A stretch of DNA of 64,000 nucleotides from Azolla caroliniana. Its lineage: Eukaryota; Polypodiophyta. Where the stretch lies: NCBI GenBank assembly GCA_043228905.1, contig JBHGNT010000005.1, forward strand, positions 11,594,001 to 11,658,000, written 5' to 3'. Below the pieces are notes generated by a model. It was not told the DNA's origin and made no database searches. It saw only the letters and a list, made by a program, of their open reading frames with translations. How positions within the stretch are numbered: position 1 is the first letter of the stretch; each line of letters starts with the position of its first letter. Position numbers and translations under genes: made by a program. This document shows, piece by piece, positions 20,541 to 31,662 of this stretch.

Positions 20541-21410
20541 TCGGGTGGGAACCACCGGGGTTTTGGACTAGGAGGAGGAAGAATTTGAGATAAAGCTTAG
20601 TAATGAATAAGTAGAAAGATAAGTAAGTTATGAATCTCGTGAATCCCACAAGTTTAGTGTATTTAATCAATATTTAGATAGTAAGAAACAATTTTGATCA
20701 CAAATTCATGAATCCCACGAATATATTATATTAATTGGTGTTTTAGGAAATATATCCAATTTCCAAATATTCCACACATCGTTATTACATTGTACTCCTT
20801 ATCCTTATATAGTGATGAGAGAGTCTTAACAATCCATGCTTTTTCTATAGATAGACTCTATGCTTTCTCTAACATGCTTTTTCTAACATGCTTTTTCTAA
20901 AGTGATCTTACTTTTTCTAACTTGATGCATTTTTATCGATTATGGTGTTCATGTACGCTACATGTGCATGTGTAGCTTTTTCTTTTATTGTGCGTTTTCT
21001 TCTAACTAAAGTTTATCCTAGCGTGAACTTCCCTTTCTATGTGGGACGTTTACTTTTTTTAACACTAATGATATGTTAGTGTAATGGTAAGGCTTTACAT
21101 TATAAACATGGAGGTGTAAGGTTTGAATCTTGCCCTATGCATGTAATATATATTTTTATACTTTCTTCTATTTACAAATATGTCTCTTCATCCGGTGAGA
21201 GACTCTCACCATTCTTCATCTGGTTCTCACCGGTTCTACTTCATTTGGTTCTTACCGGGTTTCCTTACCGGGTCCTCCTTGCCGGTTCCTTTTCGTTTGT
21301 TTCTCACCGACTCTCACCGGCCCTCTTCATCCGGCTCTTGTCGGGTCTCCTTACCGGGTACTCCATGTCCTATCCGGATAGACCAAAATTGCAATTTTTC
21401 ACGTAGTGTG
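20540..21410 (-). repeat. Gypsy LTR (E family), left-pointing
   Basis: This is the inverted counterpart of 2490-3245, with shared CGTGAATCCCACAAG-type repeats, a TATA box (minus CTATATAAGGATAAGG at about 20815), 'catgctttttct' repeats and an antisense tRNA-like block at 21072-21136. Upstream lies a CCGG-rich minisatellite (21185-21365). The outer boundary is uncertain. Confidence 0.65.
21072..21136 (+). other. tRNA-like block in LTR E (antisense)
   Basis: A-box-like GTGTAATGGTAAGGC and B-box-like GGTTTGAATCTTGCC, about 35 bp apart. It has the same relative position and orientation as in LTR A: tRNA-like block, AT-rich spacer, CCGG minisatellite. Confidence 0.5.
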
Positions 21411-21429
21411 CGAATTACACTACGACACC

Positions 21430-22320
21430 GCGTTGTGATTGTGTAGTTATGATCCGCTGCAGCTCATGAATGAGTTCCAATGTGGAAGTGGGCTGACGTC
21501 CACTGTAATTGTATTCATCGTTGACCCTTTTCCTTTATCGTGTCTTGGGCATTGAGTTGCGTAATGACATGGTTGTTGGCAAATAAAACAGTGCACGCTG
21601 GAGTCACTTTTTTCCACGGCTGGGATTGTGGTGGTCTCCATAGGTGTTGTCTGTTGTTCCTTGGTTCGCTAAAACCGCCTATTGTTGCGAGGCTTCTGCC
21701 CATACTCCCGACAGTTATCCTAGCGCCATTCATCCTTCGAGCTTTCCTCGTTATTGCGATGGTTCCGTGATTGGCAATTCCCTCCATACGTCCGTGGCCC
21801 CGCCTGTCCGCCGCGATTATTGGTGGGACGCCAGTTATCATGGCGGCGCCCTCCCCGCGGATTATAGCGATCGTTGCTCCAATACTCCTCTTCTTCCTGC
21901 TCCTCTTTGTCGGAATAAGGGCCGTTATTGCGATCGTGATGGTAAGGCCTTTCTGCATGCTCACTCCGATCCGTGTGATTGTATCGCTCCTCCCGTTGAC
22001 CTTGGTCGTTGTGGCGGGACTACCTTTGAGGCTCCATATGGTGAACTGTCGGTGTGGGCCTATTCAGCATGCTATATTCGCACTGGTCCATCATATGCTC
22101 TTGTGAATGATAGATGGGTTAGTTCGAACTCGGTGATTTTTGATGTGTGTGCTTCCGCTTCCAGAAGCTATTGCGACAGATGATTCGCGTTCCACATGTT
22201 GAGGAATGATCGAACGTGTCCCTCGGCGTCAATATCTCTACTGAAATGCGGGATGAGAAAGCCATTCTTGTCAATAGACTAACGTTTGAGGGGGTGCTGC
22301 CGGCTCGATGTGGGGTTGTC
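21430..22320 (-). pseudogene. Gypsy-type gag C-terminal part, decayed
   Basis: On the minus strand the fragment DIDAEGHVRSFLNMWNANH (about 22230) matches the gag of element F (VDMDAEAHVYAFLQTWEANH). An arginine/asparagine/glycine-rich stretch follows (about 21960-21700), then a CCHC knuckle CFICQQPCHYATQC (about 21584-21543). Stops and frameshifts break it. No pol follows before LTR E. Confidence 0.7.
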
Positions 22321-22439
22321 TGAGAAGTGGCAGTTTCACTATATTGGTCTTGTGAAGCTAAGAGCTCTTGCCCAACGACACTGTGTTCGATTCAAAGGAG
22401 TCGGATCAACAGAAGGCCAAACGGACTAGAAGGCAGTGG

Positions 22440-23192
22440 AAATCAATGCCGACACGGAGAAACCGACGGGTCGAGAAGCGTCAAAGTCAAAGCAGCAAAG
22501 GAACTGAGTGACAAGAACTGCACGCTCCCTATGCGCAACGCTCGGCCACAACCGAGCTTACAATCATACACAAAAAATGGGAAATGAAAGCACAACACAA
22601 TGGAGAGAGGAGTACACAAGATGTTAGCGTGGAAAAACCCAAACTTGGGAAAAAACCACGACAACCCACAGACTGCAAACTATCACTATATCAGAATGTA
22701 CAATAGTGAGCTCACGGAGGCAACGACCTCGTGCTCACGATCTTCACCACAGGCGGCGGTTACAACAGAGGCAACGACCTCTTCCTCTCTCTCTCTGTCA
22801 CTCTATACACTGTTGCACGCTCTCAAGTCTTGCACCAACAAGAATGACAACAACACCACTAAAGTTTGCGCTAAGTCATATTTATACTAATATGACTTTT
22901 CAGTTATTTACAAATATAGCCACGATGGACTCTCAGAAACATATTTACAAATATGTCCCTTCATCCGGTGATCACTCTTCACCGGGCCTGCATCATCCGG
23001 CGCTTGCCGGGCACTCATCATCCGGTTCTCACCGGGTCATCTGTAGCCGGGTACTCCTCATCCGGTTCTCACCGGGTCATCCGTAGCCGGGTACTCTTCA
23101 TCCGGTTTCGGTCTCGGCCTATCGGCCTCGGCCAAGATTCTCATCAGCACTGTTCTTCTCACTTCCCATCCGGAGGGACCTGTTTCCTAACA
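22440..23192 (-). repeat. Copia J-family LTR, left-pointing, lone
   Basis: In LTR sense it starts TGTTAGGAAACAGGTCCCTCC at 23192. It contains CCGG-rich repeats, GACATATTTGTAAATATG, a TATA-like TATAAATATGAC, the GTGAGCACGAGGTCGTTGCCTC segment and GGGTTTTTCCACGCTAACAT, all shared with LTRs at 54057 and 58709. No matching internal region is attached, so it may be a solo LTR or fragment. The inner end is vague. Confidence 0.65.
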
Positions 23193-23349
23193 CTGAGATG
23201 GGCCTTTTGAGTAGACAAGACGACCGAGAAGGTCGAGGTGCGTGGAACCGAACCAGTCATGGAAAGTAGAACCAGACCGGTCATGGAAAGTAGGACCAAC
23301 AGGTCGAGGAGTGCAAGCAAGGCTGGAGAGAAGGACTAATAGACATTGA
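23193..23349. other. Unassigned spacer
   Basis: GA-rich sequence with repeated GGTCATGGAAAGTAG. No gene seen. Confidence 0.4.
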
Positions 23350-23778
23350 TGTTAACCGGCCGGCAAGGAAAGTCCAGAATGGAAGAAGGAGATAATTAAT
23401 AACAGGGAGCTGATTATATATGTAATATAGAATTATTATGATTTTGAGAAGGGAACGGACGGACCCGGAATCGGTATGCCGATCCAGATCCGGATCTGGA
23501 CGGGTTTGTAGTCAGTTGCCGGTTGGCACTGGTTTGTACCTAGAGCCGGAGACCTATAAAAGGGCCCGGTTAGATTGTAATCATTGGCGGATAATTAATA
23601 GAGTGTTGGTGTTCTGTATCTTAATCATTGTTAATTACCGTTCTGTGCTAAGTGTAATTTATCCTACGTGTGTATTGAGACTAATGATCTTGCCGCTTAG
23701 TAACCAATTAGGGTTTCATTAATATTCGGTCTAACTTTATCTCACCGCAACACCCCTTTGGTGAAGTGTCTCAAAGGG
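23350..23778 (+). repeat. Element F 5' LTR, main part
   Basis: Close match to 42176-42600, including GATTTTGAGAAG.GAACGGACGGACCCGG and CAATTAGGGTTTCATTAAT. Interrupted by C within TCTCAAAGGG; the last 38 bp lie at 38343-38380. Confidence 0.85.
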
Positions 23779-23784
23779 AGATAG

Positions 23785-24227
23785 TGTCATGATATGGCAA
23801 GACTCGAACCCATGACCTTATGCTACATGGGTCGAGCTCTTACCATTAGACTATGAATTGTAATTTGTAGGATATTATTTTCATTTATACTTTATCATAG
23901 AAAATTGATGTATATTCCAGATCTCTCTGGAACATTCTAGAAGCTTCAGGATTATTCCTAAAAACACTGTAAAAGGAGGCACAAGGCATTGTTTTGAACC
24001 AAATTGGTTCAATGCCAGTCTTAAGCCTCTTAGCCGCTTGTACTTATCTTTTCACATAATATATTAGCTGCTGTCATCATCTTTCTCTCTCTCTCATCCT
24101 CGCTATCTCTCTCTCTCCTCTTCTCACTTCCTCTCTCGGGAATCTTACGCAGTCCCATCCTCTTAGTACTAATAGTATTGCTCTTCTTAGTACTAATTCC
24201 ATCTCTGCTTTAGTACTATTCCTGACA
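23785..24227 (+). repeat. Gypsy C 5' LTR
   Basis: TGTCATGATATGG...ACTATTCCTGACA. It contains a TATA-like CTGTAAAAGG and a TCTCTC tract. Followed by GTTTGAACCAATTT, as in B. Confidence 0.95.
23787..23856 (-). other. tRNA-like block at start of LTR C (antisense)
   Basis: On the minus strand, A box TAGTCTAATGGTAAGAGC and B box GGGTTCGAGTCTTGCC. A strong alternative hairpin pairs CTCGACCCATG with CATGGGTTCGAG (one bulged T). It is repeated at 37902-37971. Confidence 0.55.
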
Positions 24228-24304
24228 GTTTGAACCAATTTGGGTTGTTGTTCCTCCAGCCTACTTGTCGTTCTCCCTCATCCTGCTACCCTTTTCCCTA
24301 TACT

Positions 24305-25459
24305 ATGGCTACTGTTAGCGCCCAAGAATATCAATCCGTTTTCTTTGAGTTACAGTGCCTAAAAGAAAAGTTTGTTGCCCTGGAACAAGAAAACCAACGG
24401 TTGATAGGGGATCTGCAACAAATCGCTCTCGAAAAACAACAAACGCAACAACAACATGGGGAGTTAGCGTTACAAGTACAACAACTCGAAGCAGAGTTGC
24501 AACAACAAGGATCAAGTACCCAAGGATTTCATAAAGAGCCCAAGATTGGACTTCCTGTGAAATTTGATGGAACGCGATCGCAATTCGGGGGATTCCTTAA
24601 TCAGGTATGCTTAGTCATCCAGATGCATCCTTCCCGATATCCCACTGATGCATCTCGAGTCGGCATAATAGGCACGTTACTTAGCGGCTCAGCCTTGGCA
24701 TGGTTCGCTCCGCTTCTAGAAAAACAATTGCCCTTGCTTAATAACTTTGAAGATTTTATTGGTGAGTTTAAAGCCTGCTTTGGAGATACCGATAGCATCA
24801 GGACGACGATCAACAAGATTCGAAGATTGCGTCAAGGTGATCGTCTAGCCTCTGCCTACGCGGTGGATTTCCGTCTACTCGCCTCCGATATCCCCTGGGA
24901 TGATCAGGCCCTCATGGAGCAGTTTCGCTACGGCTTGCGCAATGATGTCAAAGAATTGCTTTTAACCTTCCCCAAAGAACCAAAGTCTCTTACGGAGGCA
25001 ATCAGTTGAGCGGTCCGATGCGACAACCGCCTTTTTGAACGGCGTTCGGAACGTCAGTTACAAATACCACGCTCTCGGCCGGAACCCACATACGCCTCAG
25101 TCACGGCTAAACCGTTTGCACGCGATGTACCTCGAGCCAATATTCCGACACCGATGGAGATCGACACCATGCGTCGATGTGGCCCGTTATCGGAAGAAGA
25201 AAAGCAACGACGACGTGCCAATCGATTATGTCTTTATTGCAGTGGACCAGGGCATATCGCCATCAATTGACCCCATAGACCAAGAAGACAGGTAAATCAA
25301 ATCGTCGCCTGTACTAAACCTGAGTCAATTCTTCCCTTCGGAGTGTCTGATAGTATTAATAGTACTAATAGAGTGTCAGATAGTATTCATAGTACTAATA
25401 GCCCAAGTATCTCAAACAAATTTGAAATCCTGAGTCAATTAGATGAAGAGTTAAACGAT
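24305..25459 (+). pseudogene. gag: Gypsy C Gag, interrupted by stops
   Basis: It opens at ATG 24305 (MATVSAQEYQSVF) and aligns throughout with B Gag. TGA at 25007-25009 replaces the arginine of AISRAV. A second TGA near 25267 replaces the last cysteine of the zinc knuckle ([13 protein letters not shown]-stop). The frame is otherwise maintained to LDEELND with the GTTAAAC heptamer at its end. Confidence 0.9.
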
Positions 25460-26590
25460 TGAGTCCAGCCAAAATAGGAGTCGTTTGGTTGGATAGCAGC
25501 CCTAGATTTGTACAGCCCATTAGTGGTTCCATTCCTTCCAAGCAAGTTAGCAATGTGTTCCTAGCCCAAGTCATTGTTAGTACTAAAAGTACTCCCCTAG
25601 TACCCGTCCTAGCACTCTTAGATTCCGGAGCTAATTCCTGTTTTATGGATCGAAATTTTGTCCCAAGCTTCTCAGATATCCCTAAGGAAACTTCCTTGTC
25701 CCGCATCTGTAGTGGTCATTGATGGTCGTCCCATTGCTTCCGGGAATATTGTAGAAGAATCAGAACCCATTCAAGCAGTCCTAGGTAGTTTTGTGTGTGT
25801 AATATCATTTAATATAATTAGTAGTCCAGGGCATCCCATTGTCCTAGGATTACCTTGGTTTGAATTACATAATCCAACCATAGATTGGAGAACAAGAGAA
25901 GTCCGATATCGACCACCCCAAGAGTCTACTCACCGAGTTTCGACCATTTCACTCCATTAATTACGCGAAGAAGGACACAAGGAGGCAATGTTCCTATTTG
26001 CAATATCAGTACATCCTTCCAGCACTATTAAGGACTCCTCAGTACAAATTTTGGCAAAATATCATCCTTATGCCGATGTATTTGACAAGGTAAAAGCTGG
26101 TACCCTTCCTCATCACCGTCCCTATGACTGTCCCATCGATTTACAACCAGGAACCGAGCCACCATGGGGACCAATTTACAACTTGTCATCCACCGAGCTA
26201 GAAGTCCTTCGAGCCTACATAGAGGAGAACTTGGCAAGTGGGTTCATCCGTCATTCGAAATCTCTGGCCGGTGCACCCATCTTCTTTGTCAAGAAGAAAG
26301 ATGGCTCACTTCGTCTCGTCGTTGATTACCGCAGATTGAATAAGGTCACCATCCGGAATAGGTATGTACTTCCTCTTATATCAAGCCTTTTAGAGCGAGT
26401 TAATGGTGCCAAGTTTTTTACTAAAATCGACCTACGGGGAGCGTATAACCTCATGCGGATCCGACCGGGAGATGAATGGAAGACCGCCTTTCACACGCGG
26501 TATGGGCATTTCGAGTATACTGTTATGCCGTTCGGCCTAACCAATGCACCCGCAGACTTCCAACACATGGCAAATTATATATTCAGAGAC
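25459..26590 (+). pseudogene. pol: Gypsy C Pol, N-terminal part (protease, RT first half)
   Basis: Protease LLDSGANSCFMDRNF is followed by a frameshift near 25660. The frame resumes with QISLRKLPCPASVVVIDG, has a stop at 25958, then continues through RT ([31 protein letters not shown]) to IFRD. At 26590 it is cut, mid-domain, by the DNA transposon. Confidence 0.92.
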
Positions 26591-26626
26591 AACACGTTCG
26601 CGTTCACAAGTGGAAGGATTGCGCAT
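26591..26626 (+). repeat. Left terminal inverted repeat
   Basis: AACACGTTCGCGTTCACAAG followed by TGGAAGGATTGCGCAT. It pairs with 35467-35502, with one T/C mismatch. A subterminal AAGTGGAA/TTCCACTT inverted motif follows. Confidence 0.95.
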
Positions 26627-27385
26627 TCCACTTGTAGAATCTTCTTAAAACGAAGCAAATACACCCTCTCTACAAAAATTGGATGCACTAGTATCACATG
26701 TTCCTCAACTTGATGAGAATTTGCAAATATAAAAATACATGATAGATCTACAAGTGGAGATCATTAGAAATCATGCAAGTTTAGACATGTTGATAAGTTA
26801 ATGTAGGCATAATAAAGTTCAACTATGGCTCAATATGGCACTATTGTGCGACAAGGGAAACACTAACTTAAAGACTTATATTAATTAGGTAGGTTTTACA
26901 AAAATATGAGGTGTACTTGTATCCATACTAATAAAATGAGATATAATTTATACTTTGACCCATACGTGCATGTATGTAATTGTGGAAAATGTAGGATAGT
27001 GCACATTAGGATAAGTGATTGGAATAACTAACTTATTAAAGTATTCAATACTTGTATTTAAAGTTGATCTAATCTATTCCTCAGTTTGTTCATATGGGAT
27101 CAAACCATATGTGTATATAATTGTGCACAATGTAAGGCAGTGAACTTTAGGATAATGTCGTGGAAATAACAAACCTATTAGGCTTTCATACCTGTATTTA
27201 AAATTGATCTACTCTATTGCTTAGGTGATTCACACAAGATCAAACTCCGAACGATAATGCAACTGGAACCATTATCAACACACTACACACTACACAATCT
27301 AGAATCCACTAGGTAAAACCCAAAATTTGTATTAATAATGTGAAATCTTAACAAATCGTCAGTGTCATATTCTTTATAGAGTCTA
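26627..27385. other. Left subterminal non-coding region with a tandem duplication
   Basis: AT-rich, no gene. An imperfect direct repeat of about 140 bp lies at about 26961-27100 and 27104-27245. Shared landmarks are TGTATTTAAARTTGATCTA, CTATT.CT.AG and GATCAAAC. It may be transposase-binding or 3' UTR sequence of the methyltransferase gene. Confidence 0.6.
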
Positions 27386-30300
27386 TTACATAGCAATCAA
27401 TTCATCAACGTCATTTTCTTCATCATCTTGTGTAGAACTGTCTTCGGCTATACGTGCATTGGTTTCCCCTGTTAGCCGAGCCAACGAAATATCTTCTATA
27501 AGCTCATCATCAAGCTCTATTAGCTCCCCCGGTTTGCCGGCTAACGGAGGAATAGGCGCTCGCGAAGCAGGTTGAAACCTTTTTGTATTGGCGAGGTTCT
27601 TTGCACCGACCTCCTCATCCTGGTCTGGGCGCTCCCACAAAGCCTTAATCCGCATATTAATAAATATAACTTGGTCCTCGTCCTTCTCCAATGCAACTGT
27701 ATTTCTAAACAGCTTCAATGCACATGCTGACGTAGTTCCTGTGATGTAAGTAACAAGAAGATTTAGTTGTCAAACGAAAAAAAAGTGATTGGTTATCTCA
27801 AGATCGTTACCCTAGTTCGAGGAATACCTGTGCCAGAAAAGAGATCTAATATCCAGTCTCCTTCGACAGAAAACATCTCGATCAAGCGCATCATAAGTCG
27901 TTGAGGTTTTTGGTATGGGTTGACAAGTCCCCGTTCTATCGTGGTGACATGTCGCAATTTCCGAGTCACTGCTGGATATACCAACAGATTTGAACCTCCC
28001 ACTTCATTAGAATGCTCTTTGATTCTCTGTTTCTTAATTTCATCAAAGTAGCCAACCGTTATGTATTCAATGGCATTAACGAACCGAAAAGTTGGCCCTC
28101 TATTTACATTGGTCTTGATCCTATAAAAAATAATTCATCGAGTTAAGAATAGATTCAACAACCTTAAGAATTGCAATATAGTGAAAGACACCTATAAATA
28201 ATCCTTACCATGCAAGGTTCTCGATGCCATGGCAACGAGATCTCAAAGCTTGAGCTACCGAGTACCCTTGGTCCATACTATGGAAGACAACTATTCGCCA
28301 CAAGGATGCGGTCGTTAGCTCAGCGAAATCCTTGACCATCTTCTCCAATTGTTTAAACCTAAACGGTTCATCGTCGTATGATGACCCAGCCATTCGAAAT
28401 CCGTAAGGAATATCCGCAATCATTAGCGTATATTCCTTCTTTGGCACCTTCTGGATCAAGTCGATGACATCACCGCAAACCACATTGTAGTAAAGATCTC
28501 TCGTAATATCTTTTTTGTGGCTAAATTTTTTAAACGAGCCATCTTCCTCCATTTCGTACGCCTTGACTAAGCGATGATCCTTTTCTTTTCTAGCTCGCTC
28601 GAGATGTGCAAGGAAGGATGTAGGGAAATCGTGTATATCCTTAACTTCTCCTTGTTTCTTGCCTCGACACGGTTTCTAATAGAAGCAATAGGACATCAAG
28701 TATTATTATACAAGCTCTACATATGATGAAAGGGTAATGAAAAAACATGAATACTAACCCAATTCTTGAATGCAATAAAATACTCTGATAACGCCTTATA
28801 CGAAGACGTTAGAGGATAATCCTCGGTCACTTGTTCCCAAGTTATACATCCAAGTTGTTTCATCATAACTTCTTGGATCTTCATGTACACCTTATGACTG
28901 TAAAATTAGAAATCAAGATTAGAACTTTGAATTACACCAGATAGACTACAATTTCAGTATTTGATAGACTTACTTATTGAACTCAGTGACCATTTCTTCA
29001 AGGCTTAAATCTTTCGCCACAACCCTTGACAAAACCGACACAAGAAGTTGCTCGTCCTTAATACCTTGCATCGCTCTCCATAGAGACAGCTTCATGTCAT
29101 CTGCCGCTTCTTCAATTGTCAAGTCAATTTTCTTGGCGGCTTGTGACTTTAACTCTAGTTGAGGGTCAACCCTACATTTCTTTTGTCGTTGACCCTTTAC
29201 CTCCTTATTCTCCCACATTGAGAAGATTTGATCTTGTAGGTCCCATACTTCTCCATCTCTAAACGCCAATTGAAACCAAGACTCATACTTTCGAAGACCA
29301 TCGGACCTAACATTATCATCTACCACAATGCCGACTTCATGCAGACATTGATGTCGAAGGCCTGGATGTAACTTCACACCAAACTTTTGTTTCACATCTA
29401 AATACTCGTGGTGGAAGAACCGTATACGCTCAATAGACGACATTTTCTGCCTATAGTCATTATCATTATTATGGTCCCATGCCAACAACTTAGCCTCTTC
29501 GGTTGTGAGCCCAACATAATTTTTTCACTCGGCATACTTGAAGAAGAAAGTGGTTGGATGTTCTCTCACAAGTTGCCGACGTGCCTCTGCTGAATACGAT
29601 CCACCAATGACAAAATAATTATATTGATCATGCTTTCTAATATCAAAATCTTCAATGGTTTCACATTCTTCAGGATCTACCATAACAATAAAAGGCACCA
29701 CAGTGGCATGAGGATTAAGTTTCAGTTTTTTCTTGAGATTTTGAACATGCATGCGGTGAGGCTCTCTAATCTCAAGTGGTCTTCGACCTGTTTTTTCATC
29801 AATAGGGGGCCGATGGATGTGTGTTATAGGCAAATTAAATACTTGCCCTTTCCTGACCAGCTTCCGTTGCATTCACTCTCTCCTTATTTTATTCTTCTCA
29901 GAAGACAAAACACCCGAGGCCAGCTCGGCTCCTGGCGTCCCCTTATTATCCTCCTCTTCATTTTCACTTGTTGAATCCGTATCCGACATTTTCGTTGTCT
30001 TCTTCTTTGTTGGTCTTGACTGGACTTTGGATACCTTTTTTGTGGCCTTCAATGGGGAGGGCACTTCATCTCTTAGAGTTACATGGCCTTGTATATAAGG
30101 CCTCAAGGTAACAATAAGGTTTTGTGAGTTATCAAGTGCTTTTTTGAACACTTCTGGCCCACAAGATTCCTTTACTAAAAGGTCTTCTGAAAGGAACACT
30201 TTACGTACCCCCTTGGAGCACTCTATCATTACTAGTATGTTGGCCGAATCTGCATCTTCGTAGTCAAATCGTAGAATACGGCCATACATAAATGGGGTTT

Positions 30301-30611
30301 CCTTTCCAAGCTGCCCCTCACCCTTCTTCTTTGTTGTATACAATACGACTTTTTTCTTTGAGTCGACATATTGCATACACCATTCCTTGTCCGTTAGATC
30401 TCGATCAGGAAGGTCTTCGCCTCCAGTAGCGGCGACAAGTTTCTTTTGGCTAACATCACTATGTGGCTGAGATTTTGTCTCTTTGTTAAAGAGAAGCTTT
30501 TTTCCTCTCTTCATGGTCTCAGGAGCTACCTTGGTATGGGCTTCGATTGGAGAACCTTGTATGCGAAGCTTTATTTTCTTCACGGGTCGGTCCGACAGGT
30601 TCTCAAACGAC
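27386..30611 (-). CDS. ParB-like/beta-class DNA amino-methyltransferase, five visible exons, two in-frame stops
   Basis: I infer exons 30611-28974, 28897-28759, 28675-28209, 28120-27828 and 27738-27386. All have GT...AG borders that keep frame across the catalytic core (GCA TG|G ATC; ACA G|GA ACT). Exon 30611-28974 encodes a basic N-terminus, an SH3/BAH-like stretch, then a ParB/sulfiredoxin-like segment (YNYFVIGGSYSAEARRQL). The catalytic part has motif IV DIPYG, then NPYQKPQRLM (motif X-like), then DLFSGTGTT (motif I, AdoMet binding): the IV-X-I order of beta-class N6-adenine/N4-cytosine methyltransferases. TGA codons at 29873-29875 and 29525-29527 interrupt exon 1. A further upstream exon is likely, since an acceptor AG precedes 30611. 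Total about 960 codons. Target base and site are unknown. Confidence 0.82.
28209..28675 (-). other. Methyltransferase catalytic exon with motif IV (DIPYG)
   Basis: Encodes YYNVVCGDVIDLIQKVP then MIADIPYGFRM. It occupies the position of (D/N/S)PPY in amino-methyltransferases, with isoleucine in place of the first proline. The exon ends at GCATG|GTAAGG. A near-identical exon lies at about 62896-63360. Confidence 0.85.
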
Positions 30612-31053
30612 CTATTTAAGAAAGTATATGCAAAAACATAAGTTAGGTAGTCACGTAGATTGAGGTTGTATATTATAATGAAGAACAGTTCCCAGGAGCA
30701 GTAACATATTCAAAAATCTATTATAGGCAGGGCTATTCAACCTAGAAAATATATATCGTAATAAGTAAAACGGGTTATATATTCTTTTAAATAGTAGGTA
30801 TGACTTATATAGATTCCAAACCTATATTGAGGAGAATTTGCTATCGTAAAGGCAATTTGTGGATCATTTTCTACTATTTTAAGCTAAAGTAGGTCATAAA
30901 ACACCTATAATTAGAGCATGTTCTTCTTTAAAAGTAAGGAAAGTCAACATAAAAAAGACTGATTTTGCCAGACAATTTGATATCATTTCCACCCCATAAT
31001 TATTTGTTACCCCCAAAACACGATTTTTCTCTCTCAAAGCCTTCTTATATACA
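30612..31053. other. Divergent promoter region, left half
   Basis: AT-rich sequence with no convincing gene. It probably holds the intron and promoter of the methyltransferase gene. Confidence 0.5.
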
Positions 31054-31440
31054 GGGACTCGATACGCCGTATCGAGTTCCTGTTTAAAACCTACACTTTA
31101 AACAGGAACTCGATACAGCGTATCGAGTTCGTGTTTAAAACCTACACTTTAAACAGGAACTCGATACGGTATATCGAGTTCCTGTTTAAAATTCAAACTT
31201 TAAACAGGAACTCGATACGGCGTATTGAGTTCCTGTTTGAAACCTACACTTTAAACACGAACTCGATACGCCGTATCGAGTTTGTGTTTAAAACCTACAC
31301 TATAAATAGGAACTCGATACGGCGTATCGAGTTCCTATTTAAAATTCAAACTTTAAACAGGAACTCGATACGCCGTATCGAGTTCATGTATAAATATTTG
31401 TATTGTATACATGAACTCGATACGACGTATCGAGTTCTTG
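31054..31440. repeat. Array of eight palindromes, 51-bp period
   Basis: The core CTCGATACGNCGTATCGAG (19 nt) starts at 31058, 31109, 31160, 31211, 31262, 31313, 31364 and 31416. In most units the symmetry extends outward through GGAAC/GTTCC and TTTAAACA/TGTTTAAA to about 43 bp, leaving an 8-bp spacer (ACCTACAC or ATTCAAAC). Units 3, 4 and 5 carry small changes. Because 51 is a multiple of three, a spurious open frame of 17-residue repeats runs through it. Confidence 0.95.
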
Positions 31441-31556
31441 AGAAACGAAACATATTTACAAAAATGTCCACAGTGTCAGAGGCCTACCTGGAGTCCTCGC
31501 GCTCGATTCTCTTTGAAGACATGGTTGATCGTGTGGAAGTGGAGGCGGAGATCGCG

Positions 31557-31662
31557 CTTTCATGCTTTGTGCTCTGTGTGCTTTGTGTGCTCTGTGTGCT
31601 TTGTGTGCTCTGTGTGCTCTCTACGTTCTGTGTGCTCTGTACGCTCTGTACGCTCTGGTGAG
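31557..31662. repeat. TGTGCTYTG minisatellite
   Basis: About ten copies of a 9-10 bp unit (TGTGCTCTG, TGTGCTTTG, TACGCTCTG) just right of the palindrome array. Confidence 0.85.

Noticed and set aside
21137-23210. Ser/Leu-rich frames resembling membrane proteins
   Set aside because: They run through CCGG minisatellite and LTR sequence; no start context or conservation.
28970-29488. Independent small genes inside the methyltransferase region
   Set aside because: They lie in the same frame as, and directly continue, the neighbouring pieces (TGA codons at 29525 and 29873 only), and splice into the later exons.
31054-31440. CRISPR-like array
   Set aside because: Regular repeats are present, but spacers are only 8 bp and themselves repeated, and the genome is eukaryotic.
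31131-31661. A 176-codon open frame of 17-residue repeats (NRNSIRRIEFLFKTYTL)
   Set aside because: It is a by-product of the 51-bp palindrome array, whose period is a multiple of three, continued into a minisatellite. No protein family resemblance.
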